Shown in pieces: positions 52,319-64,000 of a DNA stretch of 64,000 nt. Origin of the DNA: Pseudoxanthomonas mexicana (GTDB lineage Bacteria; Pseudomonadota; Gammaproteobacteria; Xanthomonadales; Xanthomonadaceae); the NCBI RefSeq assembly GCF_001556105.1, contig NZ_LSIF01000055.1:76314-140313 (forward strand), written 5' to 3'. How positions within the stretch are numbered: position 1 is the first letter of the stretch; the number at the start of each line of letters is the position of its first letter. A program made the position numbers and the translations under genes. The notes beneath the pieces are model-generated. The model searched no databases and was not told where the DNA came from. It saw only the letters and a program-made list of their open reading frames with translations.

Positions 52319-53539
52319 TCACATGCCCAGGAGCATGCGGTGCGGGTTTTCCAGCTGGTTCTTGATGTCGACCAGGAACAGCACCGCGTCCTTGCCGTCG
52401 ATGATGCGGTGGTCGTAGGACAGCGCGATGTACATCATCGGCGCGGCGACGACCTGGCCGTTCTCGACGATGGCGCGGTCCTTGATCGCGTGCATGCCGA
52501 GGATGGCGCTCTGCGGCGGGTTGACGATCGGCGTGGACATCAGCGAACCGAAGGTGCCGCCGTTGGTGATGGTGAAGGTGCCGCCCTGCAGGTCTTCCAG
52601 GCCGAGCTTGCCGTCGCGTGCCTTCTTGGCGTACTCGGCGATGCCCTTCTCGATGTCGCCGAAGCCCATGCGTTCGACATTGCGCAGCACCGGCGTGACC
52701 AGGCCCTTCTCGGTGGAGACGGCGATCGAGATGTCGGAGTAGCCGTGGTAGATGATGTCGTTGCCGTCGACCGAGGCGTTGACGATCGGGTGGCGCTGCA
52801 GCGCGTTGGCGGCGGCCTTGGCGAAGAAGCTCATGAAGCCGAGCTTGATGCCGTTGGCCTTCACGAAGTCGTCCTGCAGCTCCTTGCGCATCTCCATGAC
52901 CTTGGCCAGATTGACTTCGTTGAACGAGGTCAGCATGGCGATGGAGTTCTTGGACTGCATCAGGCGCTCGGCGATCCGCGTGCGGATGCGGGTCATCGGC
53001 ACGCGCTCTTCCGGGCGTGCGCCACCGGACACGCCGGCGGTCTTGCCGCTGGCGTAGTTGATCAGGTCTTCCTTGGTCACGGCGCCACGGCGGCCGGTAC
53101 CTTCCACGCCAGCCGGATCGATGCCCTGGGTGATGGCGGTGAAGCGTGCGCCCGGCGGCAGCGCATCGGCGCCGGCAGGCGCAGGCTTGGTGCTGGACGG
53201 GGCGGCGGCATCGGCCTTGGCGGCCTCCGCCTTCGGCTGCACTTCCTGGGCACCGGCGGCAGGCTGCTTGGCTTCGGCGGCCGGTGCCGCGGCGGCCACG
53301 GCACCTTCTTCGATGATCGCCAGCAGCTGCTGGCTGGTCACCGTGTCGCCTTCCTTGAACTTGATCTCCTTCAGCACGCCGTCGACGGGCGAGGGCACTT
53401 CCAGCACGACCTTGTCGGTTTCCAGGTCCATCAGGTTCTCGTCGCGCTTGACCGCGTCGCCGACCTTCTTGTGCCAGGCGGCGATGGTGGCATCGGAGAC
53501 GGATTCGGGAAGAACCGGAACTTTGACTTCAGTGGCCAT
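52319..53539 (-). CDS. sucB: Dihydrolipoyllysine succinyltransferase, E2 of 2-oxoglutarate dehydrogenase
   Basis: The 406-residue protein has an N-terminal lipoyl domain with the lipoylated Lys in [10 protein letters not shown], an Ala/Pro-rich linker (about 80-110), an E1/E3-binding domain ([10 protein letters not shown] near 145) and the C-terminal acyltransferase domain ending [10 protein letters not shown], with the catalytic His and Asp. It passes the succinyl group from lipoate to CoA. The ATG at 53539 lies 43 bases after the sucA stop. Confidence 0.97.
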   Translation of the reverse strand: MATEVKVPVLPESVSDATIAAWHKKVGDAVKRDENLMDLETDKVVLEVPSPVDGVLKEIKFKEGDTVTSQQLLAIIEEGAVAAAAPAAEAKQPAAGAQEVQPKAEAAKADAAAPSSTKPAPAGADALPPGARFTAITQGIDPAGVEGTGRRGAVTKEDLINYASGKTAGVSGGARPEERVPMTRIRTRIAERLMQSKNSIAMLTSFNEVNLAKVMEMRKELQDDFVKANGIKLGFMSFFAKAAANALQRHPIVNASVDGNDIIYHGYSDISIAVSTEKGLVTPVLRNVERMGFGDIEKGIAEYAKKARDGKLGLEDLQGGTFTITNGGTFGSLMSTPIVNPPQSAILGMHAIKDRAIVENGQVVAAPMMYIALSYDHRIIDGKDAVLFLVDIKNQLENPHRMLLGM

Positions 53540-53582
53540 GGGATGGGACGTCCTGGTGGTTTGTTCTAATGGGGGTGGGGGC

Positions 53583-56408
53583 TTATTCGGCGACGTTGTC
53601 GTTGCCGAGCTTGTTGACCAGTGCGTCGGCGACCAGCTTGAGCTGTTCCTCGACGTGCTCGGCGAAATGGCCGGCGGCGGGCGAGGGCGAACGCGGGCGG
53701 CCCGCATAGTCGAGCGTCTGCTTGTCGGTGAGGCAGGCCTGCAGGTGGTGCTTGATCTGGTACCACGCACCCTGGTTCTGCGGCTCTTCCTGGCACCAGA
53801 CCACCTCGGTGGCCTTGCCGTAGCGCTTGAGTTCGGCGGCCAGCTGCTCGCGCGGGAACGGGTAAAGCTGCTCCACGCGCAGGATGGCCACGTCGTCCTG
53901 GCCACGCTTTTGCGCGTCCTCCAGCAGGTCGTAATAGACCTTGCCCGAGCAGGCGACGATGCGCTTGACCTTCTTGGCGTCGGCGGTGGCATCGGGGATC
54001 AGGTGCTGGAACTCGCCGTTGGCCAGTTCGTCCAGCGTGGACACGGCCAGCTTGTGGCGCAGCAGCGACTTCGGGGTCATCACCACCAGCGGCTTGCGGG
54101 TGGTCATGCGCATCTGCCGGCGCAGCATGTGGTAGCACTGGGCAGGCGTGGTCGGCACGCAGACCAGCATGTTCTCGACCGCGCACAACTGCAGGAAGCG
54201 CTCAAGGCGCGCGGAGCTGTGCTCCGGGCCCTGGCCTTCATAGCCGTGCGGCAGCAGCAGGGTCAGGCCACTGATGCGGCCCCACTTGGCTTCGCCGGCG
54301 GCGATGAACTGGTCGATCACCACCTGCGCGCCATTGGCGAAGTCGCCGAACTGGGCTTCCCAGATGCATAGCGTGTTGGGATCGGTGGTCGAGAAACCGT
54401 ACTCGAACGCCATCACCGCTTCCTCGCTGAGCAGCGAGTCGATGATGGTGGCCTGTTCCGGCTGTTCCACCAGCTGGCGCAGCGGCAGGTAATAGCTGTC
54501 GGTCTTCTGATCGTGCAGGATCGCATGGCGGTGGAAGAACGTACCGCGGCCGGCGTCCTGGCCGACCAGGCGCAGGCCGTTGCCTTCCGACAGCAGCGTG
54601 GCGTAGGCGAGGTTCTCGGCGAAGCCCCAGTCGGCCAACTGCTCGCCGGCAGCCATTTTCACGCGATCCTCGTAGATCTTCGCCACGCGTGGGTGCAGCG
54701 CCACGCCGGCGGGGATCGTGGTGATGATCTTCGCCAGCGAGTCCAGCGCCTTGCGCTTGACCTTGGTGTCGACCGCATCGCTCAGCTTGCCCGACAGGTA
54801 GCGCGACCAGTCGATCGCCAGTTCGTCGCCCTTCTGCTTGGCCAGCTCGGTGGTGTATTCGCCCGAATCCAGCTTGTTGCGGTACGCATCGGCCATCGCC
54901 TTGCCGCCCTCGGCGGGAATCACGCCGGCGCCTTCCAGCTTGGCGGCGTACATCTCGCGCGTGGTCGCGTGCTTGCGGATGGTCTGGTACATCACCGGCT
55001 GCGTGGCTGCGGGCTCGTCGGCCTCGTTGTGGCCATGGCGGCGGTAGCAGACCAGGTCGATCACCACGTCCTTCTTGAACTGCTGGCGGAAGTCGTAGGC
55101 CAGTTGCGCCACGAACACCACCGCTTCCGGGTCGTCGCCGTTCACGTGGAAGACCGGGGCGCCGACCATCTTGGCCACGTCGGTGCAGTACAGCGTGGAG
55201 CGCGAGTCTTCCTTGTTGCTGGTGGTGAAACCGATCTGGTTGTTGATGACGATGTGCAGGGTGCCGCCGACGGCGAAGCCGCGCGCCTGCGACATCTGGA
55301 ACAGCTCCATCACCACGCCCTGGCCGGCGAACGCGGCATCGCCATGCATGATGATCGGCAGCACGCTCTGGCGCGCGGTGTCGTTGCGGCGCTCCTGGCG
55401 CGAACGCACGCTGCCGGCGACGACCGGGTCGACGATTTCCAGGTGCGACGGATTGAACGCCAGCGCCAGGTGGACCGGACCGCCCGGGGTGGCGATGTCG
55501 GCGGAGAAGCCCATGTGGTACTTCACGTCGCCGGCGTGGGCCAGGCTGTTGTCGTGTTCGAACTTGCCCTCGAACTCGTCGAACAGCTTGCGCGGGCTCT
55601 TGCCCAGCGTGTTGACCAGCACGTTCAGGCGGCCGCGGTGGGCCATGCCGACCACGATGTCCTTGACCCCGCCTTCGCCCGCGTTGCGGATCATGGTGTC
55701 CATCAGCGGGATCAGCGCGTCGCCGCCTTCCAGCGAAAAGCGCTTCTGGCCGACGTACTTGGTGTGCAGGTAGCGCTCGAGGCCCTCGGCGGCCGTCAGG
55801 CGTTCCAGCGTGCGGCGCTTGGCGTCGTCGGACAGGCCGAACTGGCCACCGGCAGTCTCGAGGCGCTGGTACAGCCACTGGCGCTGCTCGACCTCGGAGA
55901 TATGCATGAACTCGACGCCGATGGGACCGGTGTAGGTCGCCTTCAGGCGCCCCAGCAGGTCACGCAGCTTCATGCGCGAGTTGCCACCGACGTTGCCGGT
56001 GCTGAACTCGCTGTCGAGGTCGCGATCGGACAGGTCGTGGAAGGACAGGTCCAGGTCCGGCGGGTTGACCGGCGGGGTCAGGCCCAGCGGGTCAATCTGG
56101 GCGCCCAGGTGGCCGCGCGAACGGTAGGCGGTGATCAGGCGACCGACATTGCGCTCGCGTTCGTCGCCGCCGCCGGTCGCGACCACGCCCTTGCCGGCCT
56201 GCCGTGCCGCCTCGGTGATCTGCTGGATGACCACCGAGTGTGGAACATCGCCGGCCTCGTGGCCCTTGAAACCGTCGAAGTAAGCCTTCCATTTGGGGCC
56301 CACGCTGTCGGGGGCGACGAGGTATTGCTCGTACAGGTCTTCGACGTAGGAGGCGTTGCCCCCGTTGAGCTGCGAGGATTGCGCGAACTGCTTCAGGAGA
56401 TTGTCCAC
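53583..56408 (-). CDS. sucA: 2-oxoglutarate dehydrogenase E1
   Basis: The 941-residue thiamine-diphosphate enzyme has an N-terminal E2-contact stretch ([14 protein letters not shown]), H-R-G-R-L-N-V-L-V near residue 245, the ThDP site around [10 protein letters not shown], and [13 protein letters not shown]. It decarboxylates 2-oxoglutarate in the TCA cycle. The start is GTG at 56408. A perfect TATAAT lies 87 bases upstream, so the operon has an 80-base leader. It is the first of three genes. Confidence 0.97.
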   Translation of the reverse strand: MDNLLKQFAQSSQLNGGNASYVEDLYEQYLVAPDSVGPKWKAYFDGFKGHEAGDVPHSVVIQQITEAARQAGKGVVATGGGDERERNVGRLITAYRSRGHLGAQIDPLGLTPPVNPPDLDLSFHDLSDRDLDSEFSTGNVGGNSRMKLRDLLGRLKATYTGPIGVEFMHISEVEQRQWLYQRLETAGGQFGLSDDAKRRTLERLTAAEGLERYLHTKYVGQKRFSLEGGDALIPLMDTMIRNAGEGGVKDIVVGMAHRGRLNVLVNTLGKSPRKLFDEFEGKFEHDNSLAHAGDVKYHMGFSADIATPGGPVHLALAFNPSHLEIVDPVVAGSVRSRQERRNDTARQSVLPIIMHGDAAFAGQGVVMELFQMSQARGFAVGGTLHIVINNQIGFTTSNKEDSRSTLYCTDVAKMVGAPVFHVNGDDPEAVVFVAQLAYDFRQQFKKDVVIDLVCYRRHGHNEADEPAATQPVMYQTIRKHATTREMYAAKLEGAGVIPAEGGKAMADAYRNKLDSGEYTTELAKQKGDELAIDWSRYLSGKLSDAVDTKVKRKALDSLAKIITTIPAGVALHPRVAKIYEDRVKMAAGEQLADWGFAENLAYATLLSEGNGLRLVGQDAGRGTFFHRHAILHDQKTDSYYLPLRQLVEQPEQATIIDSLLSEEAVMAFEYGFSTTDPNTLCIWEAQFGDFANGAQVVIDQFIAAGEAKWGRISGLTLLLPHGYEGQGPEHSSARLERFLQLCAVENMLVCVPTTPAQCYHMLRRQMRMTTRKPLVVMTPKSLLRHKLAVSTLDELANGEFQHLIPDATADAKKVKRIVACSGKVYYDLLEDAQKRGQDDVAILRVEQLYPFPREQLAAELKRYGKATEVVWCQEEPQNQGAWYQIKHHLQACLTDKQTLDYAGRPRSPSPAAGHFAEHVEEQLKLVADALVNKLGNDNVAE

Positions 56409-56494
56409 GATGGCGATGGCGTGCAGTGGGTAGTCGAGGGGGCGCTTGCGTCCATGCTGCGCGATACCGCACTGACGGGGACGAAAACCATGAA

Positions 56495-56500
56495 ATTATA
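56495..56500 (-). promoter_or_regulatory. -10 box of the suc operon promoter
   Basis: TATAAT on the minus strand (56500-56495), directly preceded by GGGGG. The best -35 candidate is TTACGC with 19-base spacing, which is weak, so an activator may be needed. Confidence 0.45.
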
Positions 56501-56593
56501 CCCCCATGGCGGGAAGGGGGCGTAACCGGATTGGACTAAAGACGCAGATTGCAGGCCGACGGCGGGCATCGGAACGGTGCCGTATGCAGAATG

Positions 56594-57505
56594 CTAGATG
56601 CCCAGTGCTCGATACTCGCTGACGGGGCGAGAGCGCTCCCACATCTGCGTGAATTCGTTGCGGAGCTGCCGGGCGCGGCCGGCGTGCGCCAGTCCCGCCT
56701 CGCCATCGAGGCGATGGCCGAGCGGCCGGTGGTAGTAGCCCTGATCGTCGTTGGCGACGAAGGCTGCGGTGTATGACATGTCCGCGGGGTCCTGCACTTC
56801 GCGGAATGCGAGCACGCTGGGCAGGCGCTGGCCGAGGCCGATCAGGGGCGCCAGTGCCCGTTGTGGTGTGCCGGCATCCTGGAGCAGCACGTGGACCTGC
56901 GCCCCGGTCTGGCGGGTGGCGAAGCGGCGCAGCGACTCGATGACCGGTGGCGCATCCCAGAGCCCGGGATCCAGGGCTCGGCTGTAGATGACGAGGTTGC
57001 GCCGCGCCTGGGCCACCACTGCGGTGGTGATGGCCACGGCCTCGACGCGCTGGGCGATGCTGGCCGGGCCAATGAGCTGCCGCCGCATGCCCTGGTGCTC
57101 GATGCCGGCCTCGAAGAAGCGCTCGCCTTCCGGGAGGAAGCCGTGGCGCGCATAGAACGTCTCGGCGGTGACCTGCGCATGCAGCGACACGTCGGGCCAC
57201 TGGCGCCGCCGGGCCTCGTCCAGCAGGGTCGCCAGCAGGGCGTCGCCGACGCCCTGACCACGCCAGGTCGACAGCACGGCCATGCGGCCGATCCGGTGCT
57301 CGGGCGTCAGTCGCGCCGTCCCGATGGGGGTGCCCGAGGCATCACGGGCGACCACGTGGTGGCTGAGCGGGTCCAGCGCATCGCGTTCCAGGTCGCGTGG
57401 TACCTGCTGTTCCTGCACGAACACCACGTACCGCACCGCGTGGACCCAGTCCGCGTCCGCGGCGTAGTCGACGGCGTCGACGTGGTAGTCGCGAGGCGCG
57501 GTCAT
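56594..57505 (-). CDS. GNAT acetyltransferase with a DUF7931-like C-terminal domain
   Basis: The 303-residue protein has a GNAT domain (about 1-145: V-F-V-Q-E-Q-Q-V-P near 30; acetyl-CoA loop W-R-G-Q-G-V-G near 83; F-Y-A-R-H-G-F) and a second domain of about 150 residues (I-Y-S-R-A-L-D-P-G-L-W near 172, V-H-V-L-L-Q-D near 203) resembling a phospholipase-D-like fold without its HKD motif. Its start codon is inside the roxA stop (ATGA), so the two products are made together. A role near the ribosome or in protein modification is inference from that coupling. Confidence 0.85.
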   Translation of the reverse strand: MTAPRDYHVDAVDYAADADWVHAVRYVVFVQEQQVPRDLERDALDPLSHHVVARDASGTPIGTARLTPEHRIGRMAVLSTWRGQGVGDALLATLLDEARRRQWPDVSLHAQVTAETFYARHGFLPEGERFFEAGIEHQGMRRQLIGPASIAQRVEAVAITTAVVAQARRNLVIYSRALDPGLWDAPPVIESLRRFATRQTGAQVHVLLQDAGTPQRALAPLIGLGQRLPSVLAFREVQDPADMSYTAAFVANDDQGYYHRPLGHRLDGEAGLAHAGRARQLRNEFTQMWERSRPVSEYRALGI

Positions 57506-58746
57506 GCGTCTTCGCTACCCTGATCGTCACCGGGCAGGGCCAGCTGATAGTGGCCCTGCGCCGCCAGCGCCATCACTGCATCTCGTCCGGCCTCGCTGAG
57601 CGCCGCGTAGGTGGTGCCGTCCAGGCCTTCCAATGCCGCGAGCTGCTGGGCCTCCTTGACCGGCAGGGTGTAGTCCACGCCATTGCAGAACAGGGTCGCG
57701 CCCTTGCGGCGCCGACGCCACGCGACGCGCGAGAACGGGTGGCGCAGCAGCTGGGCGCCTTGCTGCAGGTCCCACTCCATCTCGATGCGCGACGGTGCGT
57801 CGGGCGCTGGCATCACATCGCCTGAGGCACGGTAGGTGGTGATGAAGCGGCCGAACCAGTCGCCGACCAGGTCCGGATCGTTCATCCGCAGCGCGTTCAA
57901 GGCCTCGACCACGCGTTCCATCGCCCGGGCGTCGATCTCGTTGGGGTCCTGCGGTGCTACCAGGTCCTCGTCGTGGTAACGGATGGCGTCGTCTGCCTCG
58001 GCGATCAGCGTGTCCAGGTAGTCGCCGATCAGTTCCGCCGACGACGGTGCGCGCATGCCCACCGAGAAGGTCAGGCAGGCGTTCTCGGCGACGCCGTGAT
58101 GGGGGACCAGCGGCGGCAGGTACAGCATGTCGCCGGGCGACAGCACCCATTCGTGGGTTGGGTCGAAGCGGCGCAGCAGCTTGATCGCCACGTCGTCCTG
58201 GAAGGCGAGATCCGGTGCCGGCTTCCCCATCGCGACACTGGCATCGATCATCCAGCGCCGCTCGCCCTGCGCCTGCAGCAGGAACACATCGTAGTGGTCC
58301 ACGTGCGCACCCACCGAGCCGCCGGTGGCGGCGAAGCTGATCATGATGTCGTCCACGCGCCAGCGCGGCAGGAAGCGGAACTGTTCGAGCAGCTGGCGGA
58401 CATCGGCGTCCCACTTGTCCACGTCCTGCACGAGCAGGGTCCAGTCGTGGTCGGGCAGGCCGGGGAAGTCTTCCTCCTGGAACGGGCCCGTGCGCACGTC
58501 CCAGACGCCCGTTGCCTTGTCCAGGCTGATCATGCGCGCCAGCACGCCCTCTTCGCAGGCCAGGCCGGCGAGGTCTTCGGGCTGCACAGGCGTTTCGAAA
58601 TCGGGGAAAGCGTTGCGGATCAGCAGCGGGCGCTTGTGCCAGTAGTCGCGCAGGAAACGTTCGGCGGGCATGCCCAGCGGCTGGTGCTGCGTGGCGTCCA
58701 CCTCGAAAGGCAGGTCCTTGGAGCGGCGGGTGGTCTTGGTGGTCAT
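57502..58746 (-). CDS. roxA: Ribosomal protein uL16 3-hydroxylase RoxA (YcfD, JmjC type)
   Basis: The 414-residue Fe(II)/2-oxoglutarate oxygenase has the iron ligands in G-A-H-V-D-H-Y-D-V-F (H-x-D) and P-H-H-G-V-A-E. Y-L-P-P-L-V-P and W-V-L-S-P-G-D-M-L-Y surround the cupin core. The C-terminal domain (after about 300) is the winged-helix dimer part. YcfD/RoxA hydroxylates an arginine of L16. The ATG at 58746 fits the family start. It is followed by a coupled GNAT-DUF7931 gene. Confidence 0.92.
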   Translation of the reverse strand: MTTKTTRRSKDLPFEVDATQHQPLGMPAERFLRDYWHKRPLLIRNAFPDFETPVQPEDLAGLACEEGVLARMISLDKATGVWDVRTGPFQEEDFPGLPDHDWTLLVQDVDKWDADVRQLLEQFRFLPRWRVDDIMISFAATGGSVGAHVDHYDVFLLQAQGERRWMIDASVAMGKPAPDLAFQDDVAIKLLRRFDPTHEWVLSPGDMLYLPPLVPHHGVAENACLTFSVGMRAPSSAELIGDYLDTLIAEADDAIRYHDEDLVAPQDPNEIDARAMERVVEALNALRMNDPDLVGDWFGRFITTYRASGDVMPAPDAPSRIEMEWDLQQGAQLLRHPFSRVAWRRRRKGATLFCNGVDYTLPVKEAQQLAALEGLDGTTYAALSEAGRDAVMALAAQGHYQLALPGDDQGSEDA

Positions 58747-58818
58747 CGACAGGGGGCGTTCAATAGAAAGGAAGGGCGGCAGCATTCATCGTGGGAGGGC
58801 GGTCGTCATTGCGTCCGA

Positions 58819-59724
58819 TCAAGGCGTCGGCGCGGATGCCTTCGCGGCTTCGTCGGCCAGCCGCTTGTCCAGCCGCTCGGAGGCTTTCTGCGCATAGGCA
58901 CGGCAAGCACCACGGTCCGCCAAAGGCGCATTGGCCGTGGGTCCGATCCGCGTCCACAGTCGGCTGGCGGATGGATGCGGCGTGATCAGGAGGTCGCAGT
59001 CGAGCGCGGCCACCCGCGCCAGTGTGTCGCGGAACGCGGCCGTATAGCCGGGGTGTGCGGCTTCGTCGGTGTAGCGGTACACGTCGTCGGAAATCGCCGT
59101 CAGGCTGTCGGCGTAGACCATCTGGCGACAGTCATCGCCGTCGCAGGCGCGCCAGGTCCAGCTGGTGCCGCCGGGAGTATGTCCGGGCGACGCGACCGCC
59201 TGCAGGGCCAGCGGCCCGACGCGCACCACGCCGTCGTCGGCGAGCGTGACGATGTGCTCGACCGGCGCGATGGGTTCCGCCACCTCGAGCTGCGGGTCGT
59301 TGCGGTCCGGCATGCCGCGCTTCAACGTGCCCAGGGCAGGCGCACGCGCGTACACCGGCGCACCCGTGGCCTTCTGCAACTCGGCCAGGCTGCCGGCGTG
59401 ATCGAAGTGCTCGTGCGAGAACACGATGGCGCGCACGTCCTCGGGCTTGAAGCCGAGCGCGCGGATGTTCGCCAGGATTTGTGGGCCCGCCTGCGGTGTG
59501 GCGGCGTCGATCAGAATGTGGCCTGCATCGGAGGTCACCAGCAGCGCACTGATACCGCAGGTGCCGACGTACCAAGTGTTGCCGTAGACGTGCAGCGGCG
59601 TGGCCGGGTCGTTCCAGCCGGCATCATCGGCACAGGCCTTGGCAGCGGGTGCGTCGGCAGCGAGCGCGGCGGAAGGAAGCGCGAGTGCGACCAGAGCGGA
59701 AAGCAGGGCGGAGCGGAGCGTCAT
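58819..59724 (-). CDS. Subclass B3 metallo-beta-lactamase
   Basis: The 301-residue protein has a signal peptide (about 1-22) and the B3 zinc set: H104-E-H106-F-D108-H109 (the H116-H118-D120-H121 site), H182 in S-P-G-H-T-P-G-G (H196) and H250 in I-T-P-H-P (H263). Ser in Y-A-D-S-L is the usual Ser221 of B3. All ligands are present, so hydrolysis of beta-lactams including carbapenems is plausible, but substrate range must be measured. Its start overlaps the VOC gene stop (ATGA, 59721-59724). Confidence 0.9.
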   Translation of the reverse strand: MTLRSALLSALVALALPSAALAADAPAAKACADDAGWNDPATPLHVYGNTWYVGTCGISALLVTSDAGHILIDAATPQAGPQILANIRALGFKPEDVRAIVFSHEHFDHAGSLAELQKATGAPVYARAPALGTLKRGMPDRNDPQLEVAEPIAPVEHIVTLADDGVVRVGPLALQAVASPGHTPGGTSWTWRACDGDDCRQMVYADSLTAISDDVYRYTDEAAHPGYTAAFRDTLARVAALDCDLLITPHPSASRLWTRIGPTANAPLADRGACRAYAQKASERLDKRLADEAAKASAPTP

Positions 59725-60119
59725 GTGGCGATCTCGTCGTAACCGCGATCGACGAACTGCAGCAGGCACCAGCCATGACCCCAGGGATCGGCCAGGCGCA
59801 CGATGCGGCCCCAGTTCGCGTCGCGTATGTCGGTTTCCTGCACCAGCCCGGCCTGCAGGGCGCGGTCGAGGGCAGGTTCAAGGGCTTCCACCACCACGTC
59901 CAGGTGGACGGGCGTCCAGTGGCGGGCGTAGTCGCGGCGCGCGTCGGCAGCGGCGATCGACCCGGCAGGGTTCTGCAGCAGGTAGATCGGCGCCTGCGCG
60001 CCGAGCAGTTCGACACCACCGTCGCCGAAGCGGCGCGCAGCGGTCAGGCCGAAGGCTTGCGTGTACAGCGTCTCCGCGGCGGGCAGGTCGGGAACGTCGA
60101 TGTTGATCAGCAGGTGCAT
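59721..60119 (-). CDS. VOC family protein (glyoxalase/bleomycin-resistance fold)
   Basis: The 132-residue protein has two beta-alpha-beta-beta-beta units. Candidate metal ligands include His in [20 protein letters not shown] and [11 protein letters not shown] are typical. Without knowing the ligands for certain, it could be a lyase, a dioxygenase or a drug-binding protein. It overlaps the start of the beta-lactamase gene, so they are cotranscribed. Confidence 0.88.
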   Translation of the reverse strand: MHLLINIDVPDLPAAETLYTQAFGLTAARRFGDGGVELLGAQAPIYLLQNPAGSIAAADARRDYARHWTPVHLDVVVEALEPALDRALQAGLVQETDIRDANWGRIVRLADPWGHGWCLLQFVDRGYDEIAT

Positions 60120-60143
60120 CGCCGTTCCCTCGCGTCCCGGGCG

Positions 60144-61547
<1,404 letters not shown>

Positions 61548-61652
61548 TTACCCTGGGAAGGCGGCCATCCGGCCTGGCGTATCCTGTGGCCCCCCGCCAG
61601 CCACCGGCCCCGTGCCGGCGCGCAAGCCGTGAATCCCTCCAGGAGACGGTTG

Positions 61653-63104
<1,452 letters not shown>

Positions 63105-63127
63105 CGGAGAAGCTCCGCGCCTGAAGC

Positions 63128-63781
63128 TCAGGGAGTGGGAGCGGGCGCCGGTTCCGCTGCGGCGGCATCGGCTTCCTGCGCTGCATTGGCTTGCGTGGCC
63201 TTCACCGCCTGACCGACGACGCGTCCCACGTCCTTGCCGGCTTCATAGCTATCGTCGTGCGAGCTACGGCATTCCTGGATATCGTCCAGTTCCATGCCCG
63301 CGTAGGGCTGGAACGCCGGCAAGGCCACCGCGAGATCCTGCTGTGCCTTGTACAGGCCGGGCAGGCGGTCGCAGATCTTCATCGCTTCCGCTTCAACTTT
63401 CTTGGCCTCGGCTTCCATTTCCTTGTCGATCTGGTCGGGATTGCCGCTGAAGATGCCCTTCACTGCGGCGCCGACCGCCTTGCCGGCGAGCTTGGCGCCT
63501 TCCTTGCCGGTGGCGATGCCGGCATCGGCGATGCCACCGAGTTCGCGGTGATAGGTGACCAGCAGCGCGCGCTGCGCATCGGTTACCGGCACCGGCTTGC
63601 CGCCGACGATGAAGTCGCCCTTCGCCGATACCTCGGCCTTGGGATGACCGGTGGCGTTGAGCTTGAGGTTCTGGCCCCAGAGGGCGCTGGACTTGGTGGC
63701 ATCGCCATTGGCATCACCGCCTTTCGAGCAGGCGACGAGCAATAGAGCGGTCGACAGGGCGAATACGAACGTTCGGATCAT
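63128..63781 (-). CDS. DUF2884 family lipoprotein
   Basis: The 217-residue lipoprotein has a lipobox (L-L-L-V-A-C17) and a domain with G-K-P-V-P-V-T-D-A-Q-R-A-L-L-V-T-Y, K-L-A-G-K-A-V-G-A-A-V-K-G-I-F and a helix E-A-K-K-V-E-A-E-A-M-K-I-C. This matches the YggN/DUF2884 group, periplasmic proteins of unknown role. It ends in an Ala/Pro-rich tail. The next gene on the same strand begins outside the window and ends 16 bases before its start. Confidence 0.85.
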   Translation of the reverse strand: MIRTFVFALSTALLLVACSKGGDANGDATKSSALWGQNLKLNATGHPKAEVSAKGDFIVGGKPVPVTDAQRALLVTYHRELGGIADAGIATGKEGAKLAGKAVGAAVKGIFSGNPDQIDKEMEAEAKKVEAEAMKICDRLPGLYKAQQDLAVALPAFQPYAGMELDDIQECRSSHDDSYEAGKDVGRVVGQAVKATQANAAQEADAAAAEPAPAPTP

Positions 63782-63797
63782 GATGGTGTCCTTGGAA

Positions 63798-64000
63798 TCA
63801 GCGGCGCTTGGGGATGTCGATCCGGCCTTTCACGCCATCGTGGTCGACGTCGCCGCTGCCCACCGAACGGACGGTCAGGCCGCCGCTGACGTTGCGCACC
63901 TCCACGCCGCCCGAGCCGATCGAGCCGACGACGACGTTGCCGGTGATGTCGCGCAGTGCTGCGCCACCCGAACCGATCGAGCCGATCTCGACGCTGCCGC
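63798..64000 (-). CDS. C-terminal part of a beta-strand-repeat protein (DUF4097-like)
   Basis: The gene runs off the right edge; 66 residues are visible. They repeat a unit of about 20 residues around G-S-I-G-S-G-G and G-S-V-G-S-G, with I-G, V-R-N-V-S-G and V-D-H-D-G-V-K-G, ending R-I-D-I-P-K-R-R. This is typical of right-handed beta-helix or DUF4097 proteins that sit in the periplasm or at the surface. The function is unknown. Confidence 0.7.
   Translation of the reverse strand, partial: GSVEIGSIGSGGAALRDITGNVVVGSIGSGGVEVRNVSGGLTVRSVGSGDVDHDGVKGRIDIPKRR

Noticed and set aside
54513..56525. 670-residue plus-strand frame across sucA
   Set aside because: sucA on the minus strand has complete E1 motifs. 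The antisense product is Val/Gln/Arg-rich and unlike any protein I know.

Overview
The window is one contiguous piece of a high-GC gammaproteobacterial chromosome. Gene content points to the Xanthomonadaceae (Lysobacter, Pseudoxanthomonas or Stenotrophomonas group): small conserved genes such as the DUF6122, DUF6164 and DUF6151 families, a TrxC-type thioredoxin, PilH, a GNAT fused to a DUF7931-like tail, a subclass B3 metallo-beta-lactamase, RoxA, and GC-rich REP-type inverted repeats between genes. I saw no rRNA, tRNA, CRISPR array, transposase or phage gene.

Most of the window is ordinary core genome. From 1 to 15131 lie small conserved genes, a secreted PHB-depolymerase-like esterase, two peptidases (M14, M13), a YbiI zinc finger, an HDOD protein and an MHYT-GGDEF-EAL c-di-GMP enzyme. 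The last two have FliA-like promoters. Positions 20956-35824 hold a MASE2 diguanylate cyclase, a broken DUF998 gene, RidA, two HI0933-type flavoproteins, a class C beta-lactamase-fold hydrolase, a shortened FKBP, the TrhO-SelO pair, a luciferase-like oxidoreductase, a Tat-exported carboxylesterase, YaeQ and a cold-shock protein. Positions 35893-50599 hold DbpA, a barnase/barstar pair, a ZIP transporter, a second M14 peptidase, a POT peptide transporter, a rhomboid protease, a histone H1-like protein, PilH, a YhdH-type reductase and a LOG protein. Positions 50696-64000 hold the 2-oxoglutarate dehydrogenase operon sucA-sucB-lpdA, RoxA with its coupled GNAT, a B3 beta-lactamase, PurB and FumC.

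The exception is a lower-GC island at about 15132-20340. It holds GNAT, small peptide, GNAT, small peptide, methyltransferase, GNAT, small peptide, then a TPR-GGDEF gene. The methyltransferase (17228-18010) looks like the split borosin backbone alpha-N-methyltransferase SonM: SAM site, Tyr58, Arg64, Tyr68 and Tyr90. The three small proteins (71, 78 and 96 residues) look like SonA-type precursors: a helical recognition domain, then a short hydrophobic core of the form C-[MA]-I-x-[VIA]-P-[DE]-E and an acidic tail. Each has its own GNAT directly upstream. I read this as a RiPP cluster with one N-methyltransferase, three precursors and three partner acetyltransferases. This is the most interesting part of the window.

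Other points of note: the TPR-GGDEF gene changes composition sharply at the start of its GGDEF domain; an FKBP lipoprotein lacks the central active-site segment; DUF998 is interrupted; a 67-residue gene has a sigma-54-like promoter; and an orphan Pho-box-like site lies at 23471. All assignments come from reading the sequence; no database search was run.
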